Assembly: GCA_963932245.1 (NCBI GenBank)
Contig: OZ010745.1
Coordinates: 58,148,637 to 58,212,636 of the forward strand
DNA from: Tachinus rufipes
Taxonomy: Eukaryota; Arthropoda; Insecta; Coleoptera; Staphylinidae
Direction: 5' to 3'
Length of the DNA stretch: 64,000 bases
Every line of letters starts with the position of its first letter. Position 1 is the stretch's first letter. Below the pieces are notes generated by a model. The model did no database searches. It saw nothing but the letters and a program-made list of their open reading frames with translations, and was not told the DNA's origin. Position numbers and translations under genes: made by a program. Shown piece by piece: positions 13,019 to 25,320 of the stretch.

Positions 13019-13057
13019 CCATACTGATGAGAGGTAAACCTCGAAACGCGTCTATGG
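13019..13057 (+). ncRNA. Type I hammerhead ribozyme with minimal stem III
   Basis: All parts of the hammerhead fold are present. Stem I pairs ccata (13,019-13,023) with tatgg (13,053-13,057), five perfect pairs. The core CTGATGA is 13,024-13,030. Stem II pairs GAGG (13,031-13,034) with CCTC (13,039-13,042) around a TAAA loop. GAA follows at 13,043-13,045. Stem III is only acgcgt (13,046-13,051): an A-U and a C-G pair closing a 2 nt loop. The cleavage-site base is C at 13,052, so self-cleavage would fall between 13,052 and 13,053 after GTC. Because acgcgt is self-complementary, two adjacent units could form a 6 bp stem III, the dimeric mode known for minimal hammerheads of Penelope-like elements and retrozymes. 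Stem I opens to the flanks, which makes it type I. Activity is inferred, not shown. Confidence 0.92.
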
Positions 13058-13103
13058 ATGTTTTTTAGTTTAGAATATTTTTTCATAAATTTAATTTTTT
13101 AAT

Positions 13104-13116
13104 GTTATTTCTTTAT
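13104..13116 (+). repeat. Right target-site duplication (13 bp)
   Basis: Second copy of gttatttctttat. From here the satellite resumes with TAAATAATGTG and then follows copy A1 from 6,084 monomer by monomer, including the AATAATGAG and TTTTGTTATCTC variants. One extra base or so on either side cannot be excluded, because the target is low-complexity. Confidence 0.78.
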
Positions 13117-16100
13117 TAAATAATGTGTATTTTAGTTATTTCTTTATTAAATAATGTGTATTTTAGTTATTTTTTCAATAAATAATGAGTATTTTAATTA
13201 TTTCTTTATTAAATAATGTGTATTTTGTTATCTCTTCATTAATTAATGTGTATTTTTGTTATTTCTTTCTTAAATAATGTGTATTTTAGTTATTTCTTCA
13301 TTAAATATGTGTATTTTTGTTATTTCTCTATTAAATAATGTGTATTTTAATTATTTTTTTATTAAATAATGTGTATTTTAGTTATTTTTTTAAAATATAA
13401 TGTGTATTTTAGTTATTTCTTTATTAATTAATGTGTATTTTAGTTATTTCTTCATTAAGTATTGTGTATTTTAGTTATTTCTTTAATAAATAATGTGTGT
13501 TTTAGTTAATTCTCTATTAAATAATGTGTATTTTAGTTATTTATTTATTTAATAAGGTGTTTTTTTGTAATTTCTCTATTAATAATTGTGTATTTTAGTT
13601 GTTTCTTTATTAAATAATGTGTATTTTAGTTATTTCTTAATTAAATAATGCGTATTTTTGTTATTTTTTGATTATATAATAAGTATTTAGTTATTTTTTT
13701 ATTAAATAATGTGTATTTTAGTTATTTCTTTATTAAATAATGTGTATTTTAGTAATTTCTTCAATAAATAATTTGTATTTAGGTTATTTCTCCAATAAAT
13801 AATAGGTATTTTAGTTATTTCTCTATTAAATAATGTATATTTTAGTTATTTCTATATAATATAATGTGTATTTTTGTTGTTTTTCTAATAAATTATGTGT
13901 ATTTTAGTTAATTCTATATTAAATAATGTGTATTTTAGTTCTTTCTCCAATAAATAATGTGTATTTTAATTATTTCTTTATTAAATAATGTGTATTTTAG
14001 TTATTTTTTATTATATAATGTGTATTTTAGTTATTTCTTTATTAATTAATGTGTATATTAGTTATTTCTTATCTAAGTATTGTGTATTTTAGTTATTTCT
14101 TTAATAAATAATGTGTGTTTTAGTTATTTCTTTATTAAATAATGTGTATTTCAGTTATTTCTTTAATAAATAATGTGTTTTTTTGTAATTTCTCTATTAA
14201 TAATTGTGTAATTTAGTTGTTTCTTTATTAAATAATGTGTATTTTAGTTATTTGTTTATTAAATAATGTGTATTTTAGATATTTCTCCAATAATTAATGT
14301 GTATTTTAATTATTTCTCTATTAAATAATGTGTTTTTTAGTTATTTCTTTATTTAATAATGTGTATTTTAGTTATTTTTTAATTAAATAATGTGTATTTT
14401 AGTTATTTCTTTATTAAATAATGTGTATTTTAGTTAATTCTCTAATAAATAATGTGAATTTTAGTTATTTCTTTATTAAATAATGTGTATTTTAGATATT
14501 TCTAGTGTAAATAATGTGTTTTTTCGTCATTTCTCTATTAAATATTGTGTATTTTAGTTGTTTCTTTATTAAATAATGTGTATTTTAATTATTTATTTTT
14601 TAAATAATGTGTATTTTTGTTATTTCTCTATTAAATAATGTGTATTTTAATTATTTCTTTATTAAATAATGTGTATTTTAGTTATTTTTTTATTAAATAA
14701 TGTGTATTTTAGTTATTTCTTCATTAAATAATGTGTATTTTAGTTATTTTTCTAAAAAATAATGTTTATTTTAGTTATTTCTCTATAAAATAATGTGTAT
14801 TTTAATTAATTCTTTTTTAAATAATGTGTATTTTAGTTATTTCTTTATTAAATAATGTGTATTTTAGTTATTTCTTCATTAAACAATGTGTATTTTAGTT
14901 ATTTTTCCAAAAAATAATGTGTATTTTAGTTATTTCTCTATTAAAAATGTGTATTTCAGTATTTCTTTATTAAATAATGTGTATTTTAGTTATTTCTTTA
15001 TTAAATAATGTGTATTTTAGTTATTTTTCTATTAAATAATGTGTATTTTAGTTATTTCTTTTTCAAATAATGTGTATTTTAGTTATTTCTTCATTAAATA
15101 ATGTGTATTTTTGTTATTTCTCTAATAAATATTGTGTATTTTAGTTGTTTCTTTATTAAATGATGTGTATTTTAGTTAATTCTTCATTAAATAATGTGTA
15201 TTTTTGTTATTTCTCTATTAAATAATGTGTATTTTAGTTATTTCTTCATTAATTAATGTGTATTTTAGTTATTTCTTCAATAAATAATGTGTAATTTAGT
15301 TATTTCTTTATTAAATAATATGTATTTTAGTTATTTCTTTATTAAATAATGTGTATTTAAGTTATTTCTTTATTAATTAATGTGTATTTTTGTTATTTCT
15401 CTATTAAATAATGTTTGTTTTAGTTATTTCTTAATCAAATAATATGTATTTTAGTTATTTCTCCAATAAATAATGTGTATTTTAGTTATTTCTCTATTAA
15501 ATAATGTGTATTTTAGTTATTTCTTTATTAATTAATGTGTATTTTAGTTATTTCTTCAATAAATAATGTGTAATTTAGTTATTTCTATATTAAATAATAT
15601 GTATTTTAGTTGTTTTTTTTTAAATATTGTGTATTTTAGTTATTTCTTTATTAAATAATGTGTATTTTTGTTAAATCTCTATTTAATTATGAGTATTTTA
15701 GTTATTTTTTTATTAAATAATGTGTATTTTAGTTATTTCTCTATTAAATAATGTGTATTTTAGTTATTTCTATATTAAATATTGTGTATTTTAGATATTT
15801 CTTTATTAAATAATGTGTATTTTAGTTATTTCTTCATTAAATAATGTGTATTTTTGTTATTTTTCTATTAAATAATGTTTATTTTAGTTATTTCTTTATT
15901 AAATAATGTGTATTTTAGTTATTTCTCCAATAAATAATGTGTATTTTATTTATTTTTCTATTAAATAATGTGTACTTTAGTTATTTCTTTATTAAATAAT
16001 GTGTATTTTAGTTATTTCTTCATTAAATAATGTGTATTTTTGTTATTTCTTTAATTAATAATGTGTATTTTTGTTATTTCTCCAATAAATAATGTGTATT

Positions 16101-17599
16101 TTAATAATTTCTCTATTAAATTAGTTATGTCTCCATTAAATAATTTGTATTTCTATTATTTCTTTATTAAATAATGTGTATTTTAGTTATTTCTCTATTA
16201 AATAATGTGTATTTTAGTTATTTCTTTATTAAAAAATGTGTTTTTTAGGTATTTCTCCAATAAATAATGTGTATTTTTGTAATTTCTCTATTAAAAAATG
16301 TATATTTTAGTTATTTCTTTATTAAATAATGTGTCTTTTAGTTATTTCTTCATTAAATAACGTGTATTTTTGTTATTTCTCTTTTAAATAAAATGTATTT
16401 TAGTTATTTCTTTATTAAATAATGTGTATTTTTGTTATTTCTTTATTAAATATTGTGTATTTTTGTTATTTCTTTATTAAATAATGTGTATTTTAGTTAT
16501 TTCTTTATTAAATATGTGTATTTTTGTTATTTCTCTATTAAATAATGTGTATTTTTTTTATTTCTTTATTAAATAATGTATATTTTAGTTATTTCTACAA
16601 TAAATAATGTGTATTTTAGTATTTCTCTATTAAATAATGTGTATTTTAGTTATTTCTTTATTAAATAATGTGTATTTTAGTTATTTCTCCAATAAATAAT
16701 GTGTATTTTAGTTATTTCTTTAATAAATAATGTGTATTTTAGTTAATTCTTTATTAAATAATGTGTATTTTAATTATTTCTCCATGAAATAATGAGTATT
16801 TTAGTAATTTCGTTATTAAATAATGTGTATTTTTGTTAACTCTTCATTAAATAATAATGTATTTTTGTTATTTCTTTCTTAAATAATGTGTATTTTATTT
16901 ATTTCTTCATTAAATAATGTGTATTTTTGTTATTTTTCTATTATATAATGTGTATTTTAGTTATTTCTTTATTAAATAATGTGTATTTTAGTTATTTCTT
17001 TAATAAATAATGTGTATTTTAGTTATTTTTCTATTAAATAATGTGTACTTTAGTTATTTCTTTATTAAATAATGTGTATTTTAGTTATTTCTTCATTAAA
17101 TAATGTGTATTTTTGTTATTTCTTTAATTAATAATGTGTATTTTTGTTATTTCTCCAATAAATAATGTGTATTTTAGTAATTTCTCTATTAAATTAGTTA
17201 TGTCTCCATTAAATAATTTGTATTTCTAATATTTCTCTATTAAATAATGTGTATTTTAGTTATTTCTTTAATAAATAATGTGTATTTTAGTTATTTTTCC
17301 AATAAATAATGTGTATTTTAGTTATTTCTCTATTAAATAGAGTGTATTTTAGTTATTTCTTTATTAAATAATGTGTTTTTTAGGTATTTCTCCAATAAAT
17401 AATGTGTATTTTTGTAAATTCTCTATTAAATAATGTGTATTTTAGTTATTTCTTTTTTAAATAATGTGTCTTTTAGTTATTTCTTCATTAAATAACGTGT
17501 ATTTTTGTTATTTTTTTTAAATAATATGTATTTTAGTTATTTCTTTATTAAATAATGTGTATTTTTGTTATTTCTTCATTAAATAATGTGTATTTTTGT

Positions 17600-17660
17600 T
17601 ATTTCTTTATTAAATAAAGTGTATTTTAGTTATTTCTTTATTAAATAATGTGTATTTTAG
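17600..17660 (+). repeat. Deletion junction inside HOR copy A3
   Basis: To the left the variant order follows 10,590-10,620 of copy A2; to the right, from the TTAATTCTTTATTAA monomer and the CTCCATGAAATAATGAG monomer, it follows about 11,600-11,690. Roughly 29 monomers are absent. The exact base cannot be fixed because both sides are satellite in the same phase. Confidence 0.65.
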
Positions 17661-18761
17661 TTAATTCTTTATTAAATAATGTGCAATTTAGTTATTTCTC
17701 CATGAAATAATGAGTATTTTAGTTATTTCTTTATTAAATAATGTGTATTTTTGTTAACTCTTCATTAAATAATGTGTATTTTTGTTATTTCTTTCTTAAA
17801 TAATGTGTATTTTAGTTATTTCTTCATTAAATAATGTGTATTTTTGTTATTTTTCTATTAAATAATGTGTATTTTAGTTATTTCTTTATTAAATAATGTG
17901 TATTTTAGTTATTTCTCTAATAAATAATGTGTATTTTAGTTATTTTTCTATTAAATAATGTGTACTTTACTTATTTCTTTATTAAATAATGTGTATTTTA
18001 GTTATTTCTTCATTAAATAATGTGTAGTTTTGTTATTTCTTTAATTAATAATGTGTATTTTTGTTATTTCTTCAAAAAATAATGTGTATTTTAGTAATTT
18101 CTCTATTAAATTAGTTATGTCTCCATTAAAAAATTTGTATTTCTAATATTTCTTTATTAAATAATGTGAATTTTAGTTATTTCTTTAATAAATAATGTGT
18201 ATTTTAGTTATTTTTCTAATAAATAATGTGTATTTTAGTTATTTCTCTATTAAATAATGTGTATTTTAGTTATTTCTTTATTAGATAATGTGTTTTTTAG
18301 GTATTTCTCCAATAAATAATGTGTATTTTTGTAATTTCTCTATTAAATAAAGTGTATTTTAGTTATTTCTTTATTAAATAATGTGTCTTTTAGTTATTTC
18401 TTCATTAAATAACGTGTATTTTTGTTATTTTTTTTAAATAATATGTATTTTAGTTATTTCTTTATTAAATAATGTGTATTTTTGTTATTTCTTCATTAAA
18501 TAATGTGTATTTTTGTTATTTCTTTATTAAATAATGTGTATTTTAGTTATTTCTTCATTGAATATGTTTATTTTTGTTATTTCTCTATTAAATATTGTGT
18601 ATTTTTTTTATTTCTTTATTGAATAATGTGTATTTTAGTTATTTCTACAATAAATAATGTGTATTTTAGTTATTTCTCTATTAAATAATGTGTATTTTAG
18701 TTATTTCTTTATTAAATAATGTGTATTTTAGTTATTTCTTCAATAAATAATGTGTATTTTA

Positions 18762-18774
18762 GTTATTTCTTTAT
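18762..18774 (+). other. Empty insertion site in sister HOR copy A3
   Basis: The 13-mer occurs once, 649 bp after the agttatgtct marker at 18,113, followed by the same two plain monomers and the AATAATGAG monomer. With the site in A1 this shows that the uninterrupted state is ancestral. Confidence 0.78.
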
Positions 18775-20194
18775 TAAATAATGTGTATTTTAGTTATTTC
18801 TTTATTAAATAATGTGTATTTTAGTTATTTCTTCAATAAATAATGAGTATTTTAATTATTTCTTTATTAAATAATGTGTATTTTGTTATCTCTTCATTAA
18901 TTAATGTGTATTTTTGTTATTTTTTTCTTAAATAATGTGTATTTTAGTTATTTCTTCATTAAATATCTGTATTTTTGTTATTTCTCTATTAAATAATGTG
19001 TATTTTAATTATTTTTTTATTAAATAATGTGTATTTTAGTTATTTTTTTAAAATATAATGTGTATTTTAGTTATTTCTTTATTAATTAATGTGTATTTTA
19101 GTTATTTCTTCATTAAGTATTGTGTATTTTAGTTATTTCTTTAATAAATAATGTGTGTTTTAGTTAATTCTCTATTAAATAATGTGTATTTTAGTTATTT
19201 CTTTATTTAATAAGGTGTTTTTTTGTAATTTTTCTATTAATAATTGTGTATTTTAGTTGTTTCTTTATTAAATAATGTGTATTTTAGTTATTTCTTAATT
19301 AAATAATGCGTATTTTTGTTATTTTTTGATTAAATAATAAGTATTTTAGTTATTTTTTTATTAAATAATGTGTATTTTAGTTATTTCTTTATTAAATAAT
19401 GTGTATTTTAGTAATTTCTTCAATAAATAATTTGTATTTAGGTTATTTCTCCAATAAATAATAGGTATTTTAGTTATTTCTCTATTAAATAATGTATATT
19501 TTAGTTATTTCTATATAATATAATGTGTATTTTTGTTGTTTTTCTAATAAATTATGTGTATTTTAGTTAATTCTATATAAAATAATGTGTATTTTAGTTC
19601 TTTCTCCAATAAATAATGTGTATTTTAATTATTTCTTTATTAAATAATGTGTATTTTAGTTATTTCTTTATTATATAATGTGTATTTTAGTTATTTCTTT
19701 ATTAATTAATGTGTATATTAGTTATTTCTTATCTAAGTATTGTGTATTTTAGTTATTTCTTTAATAAATAATGTGTGTTTTAGTTATTTCTTTATTAAAT
19801 AATGTGTATTTCAGTTATTTCTTTATTAAATAATGTGTTTTTTTGTAATTTCTCTATTAATAATTGTGTATTTTAGTTGTTTCTTTATTAAATAATGTGT
19901 ATTTTAGTTATTTCTTTATTAAATAATGTGTATTTTAGTTATTTGTTTATTAAATAATGTGTATTTTAGATATTTCTCCAATAATTAATGTGTATTTTAA
20001 TTATTTCTCTATTAAATAATGTGTTTTTTAGTTATTTCTTTATTTAATAATGTGTATTTTAGTTATTTTTTAATTAAATAATGTGTATTTTAGTTATTTC
20101 TTTATTAAATAATGTGTATTTTAGTTAATTCTCTAATAAATAATGTGAATTTTAGTTATTTCTTCATTAAATAATGTGTATTTTAGATATTTCT

Positions 20195-21339
20195 AGTGTA
20201 AATAATGTGTTTTTTTGTCATTTCTCTATTAAATATTGTGTATTTTAGTTGTTTCTTTATTAAATAATGTGTATTTTAATTATTTATTTTTTAAATAATG
20301 TGTATTTTTGTTATTTCTCTATTAAATAATGTGTATTTTAATTATTTCTTTATTAAATAATGTGTATTTTAGTTATTTCTTTATTAAATAATGTGTATTT
20401 TAGTTATTTCTTCATTAAATAATGTGTATTTTAGTTATTTTTCTAAAAAATAATGTTTATTTTAGTTATTTCTCTATTAAATAATGTGTATTTCAGTTAT
20501 TTCTTTATTAAATAATGTGTATTTTAGTTATTTCTCCAATAAATAATGTGTATTTTAGTTATTTCTCTATTAAATAATGTGTATTTTAGTTATTTCTTTA
20601 TTAAATAATGTGTATTTTAGTTATTTCTTAATTAAATAATGTGTATTTTTGTTATTTCTCTAATAAATATTCTGTATTTTAGTTGATTCTTTTTTTAAAT
20701 AATGTGTATTTTAGTTATTTCTTCATTAAATAATGTGTATCTTTGTTATTTCTCTAATAAATAATGTGTATTTTTGTTATTTCTCCAATAAATAATGTGT
20801 ATTTTAGTTATTTCTTGATTAAATAATGTGTATTTTATTAATTTCTTGTATAAATAATGTGTATTTTGTTATTTTTTCATTAAATAATGTGTATTTTAGT
20901 TATTTCTTCATTAAATAATGAGTATTTTAGTTTTTTTTTCATTAAAAAATGTGTATTTTAGTTATTTCTCCAAAAAAATAATGTGTATTTTAGTTATTTC
21001 TCTATTAAATAATGTGTATTTCAGTTAATTTTTTATTAAATAATTTGTATTTTAGTTATTTCTTCATTAAATAATGTGTATTTTAGTTATTTCTCCAATA
21101 AATAATGTGTACTGAAGTTATTTCTTTATTAAATAAAGTATATTTTAGTTATTTCTTCATTAAATAATGTGTATTTTTGTTATTTTTTTATTTAATAATG
21201 TGTATTTTTGTTATTTCTTTAATAGATAATGTGTATTTTAGTTATTTCTCTATTAAATAATGTGTATTTTAGTTATTTTTTTTATAAATAATTTGTATTT
21301 TGGTTATTTCTTCATTAAATAATGTGTATTTTAGTTGTT
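20195..21339 (+). repeat. Transition between A-type and B-type arrays
   Basis: Up to about 20,460 the sequence still follows the A-type order; beyond it the order changes and no longer matches 1.4 kb, 7.8 kb or 14.8 kb. Parts resemble B-type sequence near 22.86 kb (the TATTTCAGTTATTTC monomer followed by CTCC monomers). It is ordinary satellite without inserted DNA and contains no gene. Confidence 0.6.
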
Positions 21340-24300
21340 TCTTTATTAAATAATCTGTATTTTAGTTATTTATTCATTAAATAATGTGTATTTTTGTTAT
21401 TTCTTTATTAAATAATGTGTATTTTAATTATTTCTTTATTAAATAATTTGTATTTTAGTTATTTCTTTATTAAATATTGTGTATTTTAGTTATTTCTTTA
21501 TTAAATAATGTGTATTTTAGTTGTTTCTCCAAAAAATATTGTGTGTTTAAATAATGAGTATTTTAGTTATTTCTTTATTAAATAATGTGTATTTTAGTTA
21601 TTTCTTCAATAAATAATGTGTATTTTAGTTATTTCTCTATTAAATAATGTGTATTTTTGTTATTTCTCTAATAAATATTGTGTATTTTAGTTGTTTTTTT
21701 ATTAAATAATGTGTATTTTAGTTATTTCTTCGATAAATAATGTTTATTTTAGTTATTTCTTTATTAATTAATGTGTATTTTAGTTATTTCTCCTATAAAT
21801 AATGTGTAATTTAGTTATTTCTTAATTTAAAAATGTGTATTTTAGTTATTTCTTTATTAAATAATGTGTATTTAAGATATTTCTTCATTATTTAAAGTGT
21901 ATTTTTGTTATTTCTTTATTAAATAATGTGTGTTTTAGTTATTTCTTTATTAAATAATATGTATTTTAGTTATTTCTCCAATAAATATTGTGTATTTTAG
22001 TTATTTTTGTATTAAATAATGTGTATTTTAGTTATTTGTTTATTAAATAATGTGTATTTCAGTTATTTCTTTATTAATTATTGTGTATTTTAGTTATTTC
22101 TTCATTAAATATTGTGTATTTTAGTTATTTCTTTAATAAATAATGTGTATTTTAGTTATTTTTCTATTAAATAATGTGCTTTTTAGTTAATTCTCCATTT
22201 ATTAATGTGTATTTTAGTTATTTCTCCAATAAATATGATGTATTTTAGTTATTTCTCTATTAAATAATGTGTATTTTAGTAATTTCTCTATTAAATAATG
22301 TGTATTTTATTTATTTCTTTATTAAATATTGTGTATTTTAGTTATTTCTTTATTAAATCATGTGTATTTTAGATATTTCTCCAATAATTAATGTGTATTT
22401 TAGTTATTTCTCTAATAAATAATGTGTATTTTGGTTATTTCTTTATTTAATAATGTGTATTTTAGTTATTTCTTTAATTAATAATGTGTATTTTAGTTAT
22501 TTTTTCATTAAATAATGTGTATTTTAGTTATTTCTCCAATAAATAATGTGTATTTTAGTTATTTCTTTATTAAATAATGTGTATTTTAGTTATTTCTTGT
22601 GTAAATATTGTGTTTTTTTGTCATTTCTCTATTAAATATTGTGTATTTTAGTTGTTTCTTTAATAAATAATGTGTATTTTAGTTATTTATTTATTAAATA
22701 ATGTGTATTTTTGTTATTTCTCTATTGAATAATGTGTATTTTAATTTTTTTTTTTAAATAATGTGTATTTTGGTTATTTTTTTATTTAATAATGTCTATT
22801 TTAGTTATTTCTTTATTAAGCAATGTGTATTTTAGTTATTTTTCTAAAAAATAATGTGTATTTTAGTTATTTCTCTAATAAATAATGTGTATTTCAGTTA
22901 TTTCTTTATTAAATAATGTGTATTCTAGTTATTTCTCCATTAAATAATGTGTATTTTAGTTATTTCTCTATAAAATAATCTGTATTTTAGTTATTTCTTT
23001 TTCAAATAATGTGTATTTTAGTTATTTCTTCATTAAATAATGTGTATTTTTGTTATTTCTCTAATAAATATTGTGTATTTTAGTTGTTTCTTTATTAAAT
23101 AATGTGTATTTTAGTTATTTCTTCATTAAATAATGTGTATTTTTGTTATTTCTCTATTAAATAATGTGTATTTTAGTTATTTCTTAAATAAATAATGTGT
23201 TTTTTTGTTATTTCTCTATTAAATATTGTGTATTTTAGTTGTTTTATTATTAAATAATGTGTAATTTAGTTATTTCTCTATTAAATAATGTGTATTTTAG
23301 TTATTTCTTTATTAAATAATGTGTATTTTAGTTATTTGTTTATTAAATAATGTGTATTTTAGATACTTCTCCAATAATTAATGTGTATTTTAGTTATTTC
23401 TCTATTAAATAATATGTATTTTGGTTTATTCTTTATTTAATAATGTGAATTTTAGTTATTTCTTTATTAAATAATGTGTATTTTAATTATTTCTTCATTA
23501 AATATTGTGTATTTTAGTTATTTTTCGAATAAATAATGTGTTTTTTAGTTATTTCTTTATTAAATAATGTGTATTTTAGTTGTTTCTAGTGTAAATAATG
23601 TGTTTTTTTGTCATTTCTCTATTAAATATTGTGTATTTTAGTTGTTTCTTTTTTAAATATTGTGTATTTTAGTTATTTCTTTATTAATTAATAAGTATTT
23701 TTGTTATTTCTCTATTAAATAATGTGTATTTTAGTTATTTCTTTATTAATTAATATGTATTTTAGTTATTTTATCAATAAATAATGTGTAATTTAGTTAT
23801 TTCTCTATTAAATAATGTGTATTTTAGTTATTTTTTTATTAAATAATGTGTATTTAAGTTTTTTCTTCATTTATTAATGTGTATTTTTGTTATTTCTCTA
23901 TTAAGTAATGTGTGTTTTAGTTATTTCTTTATTAAATAATATGTATTTTAGTTAATTCTCCAATAAATAATGTGTATTGTAGTTATTTCTCTATTAAATA
24001 ATGTGTATTTTTTTTATTTCTTTATTAAAAAATGTGTACTTTGTTATTTCTTTATTAAATATCTTGTATTTTAGTTGTTTCTTTATTAAATAATGTGTAT
24101 TTTAGTTATTTCTTTATTAAATAATGTGTTTTTTTGTTATTTCTCTATTAAATTTTGTGTATTTTAGTTGTTTCTTTATTTAATAATGTGTTTTTTAGTT
24201 ATTTCTTGAATAAATATTGTGTATTTTAGTTATTTCTCTATTAAATAATGTGTATTTTAGTTATTTCTTTATTAATCAATGTGTTTTTTTGTTATTTCTT

Positions 24301-25320
24301 TATTAAATAATGTGTATTTTAGTTATTTCTCTATTAAATAAAGTGTATTTTAGTTATTTCTTTATTAAATAATGTGTATTTTAGTTATTTCTTTATTAAA
24401 TAATGTGTACTTTGTTATTTTTTTATTAAATAATGTGTATTTTGGTTATTTCTTTATTAAATAAATTGTATTTTAGTTATTTTTTTATTAAAAAATGTGT
24501 ATTTAAGTTATTTCTTCATTAAATAATGTGTATTTTAGTTATTTCTTTAATAAACAATGTGTATTTTAGTTAATTCTCTATTAAATAATGTGTATTTCAG
24601 TTATTTCTTTATTAAATAAAGTGTATTTTAGTTATTTCTTCAATAAATAATGTGTATTTTAGTTATTTCTCTATTAAATAATGTGTATTTTAGTTTTTTC
24701 TTTATTAAATAATGTGTATTTTAGTTATTTCTACAATAAATAATGTGTATTTTAGTTATTTCTCTATTAAATAATGTGTATTTTAGTTATTTCTCTATTA
24801 AATCTATTAAATAATGTGTATTTTAATTATTTCTTTATTAAATAATGTGTTTTTTTGTTATATCTCTATAAAATATTGTGTATTTTAGTTGTTTCTTTGT
24901 TAAATAATGTGTATTTTAGTTATTTCTTCAATAAACAATGTGTATTTTAGTTAATTCTCTATTAAATAATGTGTATTTTAGTTATTTCTCTATTAAATAA
25001 TGTGTATTTTAGTTAATTCTTTATTTAATAATGTGTATTTTAGTTATTTCTCCAATAAATATTGTGTATTTTAGTTATTTCTCTATTAAATAATGTGTAT
25101 TTTAGTTATTTGTTTATTAAATAATGTGTATTTTAGTTATTTTTTTATTAAATAATGTTTATTTAAAATTTTTCTCTAATAAATAATGTGTATTTTAGTT
25201 ATTTCTTTATTATTTAATGTGTATTTTAGTTATTTATTCAATAAATAATGTGTAATTTAGTTATTTCTCTATTAAATAATGTGTATTTTAGTTATTTCTT
25301 TATTAAATAATGTGTATTTA

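Larger units (their letters stand above)
12671..13103 (+). mobile_element. 433-bp ribozyme-bearing non-autonomous retroelement insertion
   Basis: This is the only non-satellite DNA in the window: 433 bp that interrupt one monomer of HOR copy A2, with a 13 bp target-site duplication on either side. It has no open reading frame of note, so no reverse transcriptase or endonuclease. In order it holds a strong hairpin at the left edge, AT-rich sequence, a small hairpin at 12,872-12,893, a complete hammerhead ribozyme at 13,019-13,057 and a 46 bp AT-rich 3' end. From family knowledge, hammerheads of this type lie in the pseudo-LTRs of Penelope-like elements and in metazoan retrozymes; a single pseudo-LTR or a single retrozyme unit both fit. 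The orientation is inferred from the ribozyme. Being in one HOR copy only, it is younger than the A-type amplification. Confidence 0.75.
7501..14503 (+). repeat. Higher-order repeat copy A2, interrupted by a 433 bp insertion
   Basis: This is the second A-type unit, 7,003 bp between agtgtaaat landmarks, or about 6,557 bp once the insertion and its duplicated 13 bp target are removed. It carries a 125 bp patch at 11,316-11,440 that A1 lacks and that is nearly identical to 12,111-12,235 in the same copy. It lacks a two-monomer piece present in A1 near 5.24-5.30 kb. Position and order of the other markers match A1 closely. Confidence 0.85.
14504..20194 (+). repeat. Higher-order repeat copy A3, shortened by about 0.9 kb
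   Basis: This third A-type unit is 5,691 bp between agtgtaaat landmarks (14,504 and 20,195). Markers at 16,123 and 17,196 match the A2 markers at 9,121 and 10,194 at a constant offset of 7,002 bp, but the third marker lies at 18,113, only 917 bp on instead of 1,814 bp. The missing 897 bp is 29 monomers less 2 bp. The join lies at about 17,600-17,660, where sequence matching A2 near 10.6 kb passes directly into sequence matching A2 near 11.6 kb. Confidence 0.82.

Noticed and set aside
12671..13103. tRNA-derived SINE
   Set aside because: I could not find convincing A and B boxes or a tRNA-like fold; the GGTGGTGAAC near 12,963 alone is not enough.
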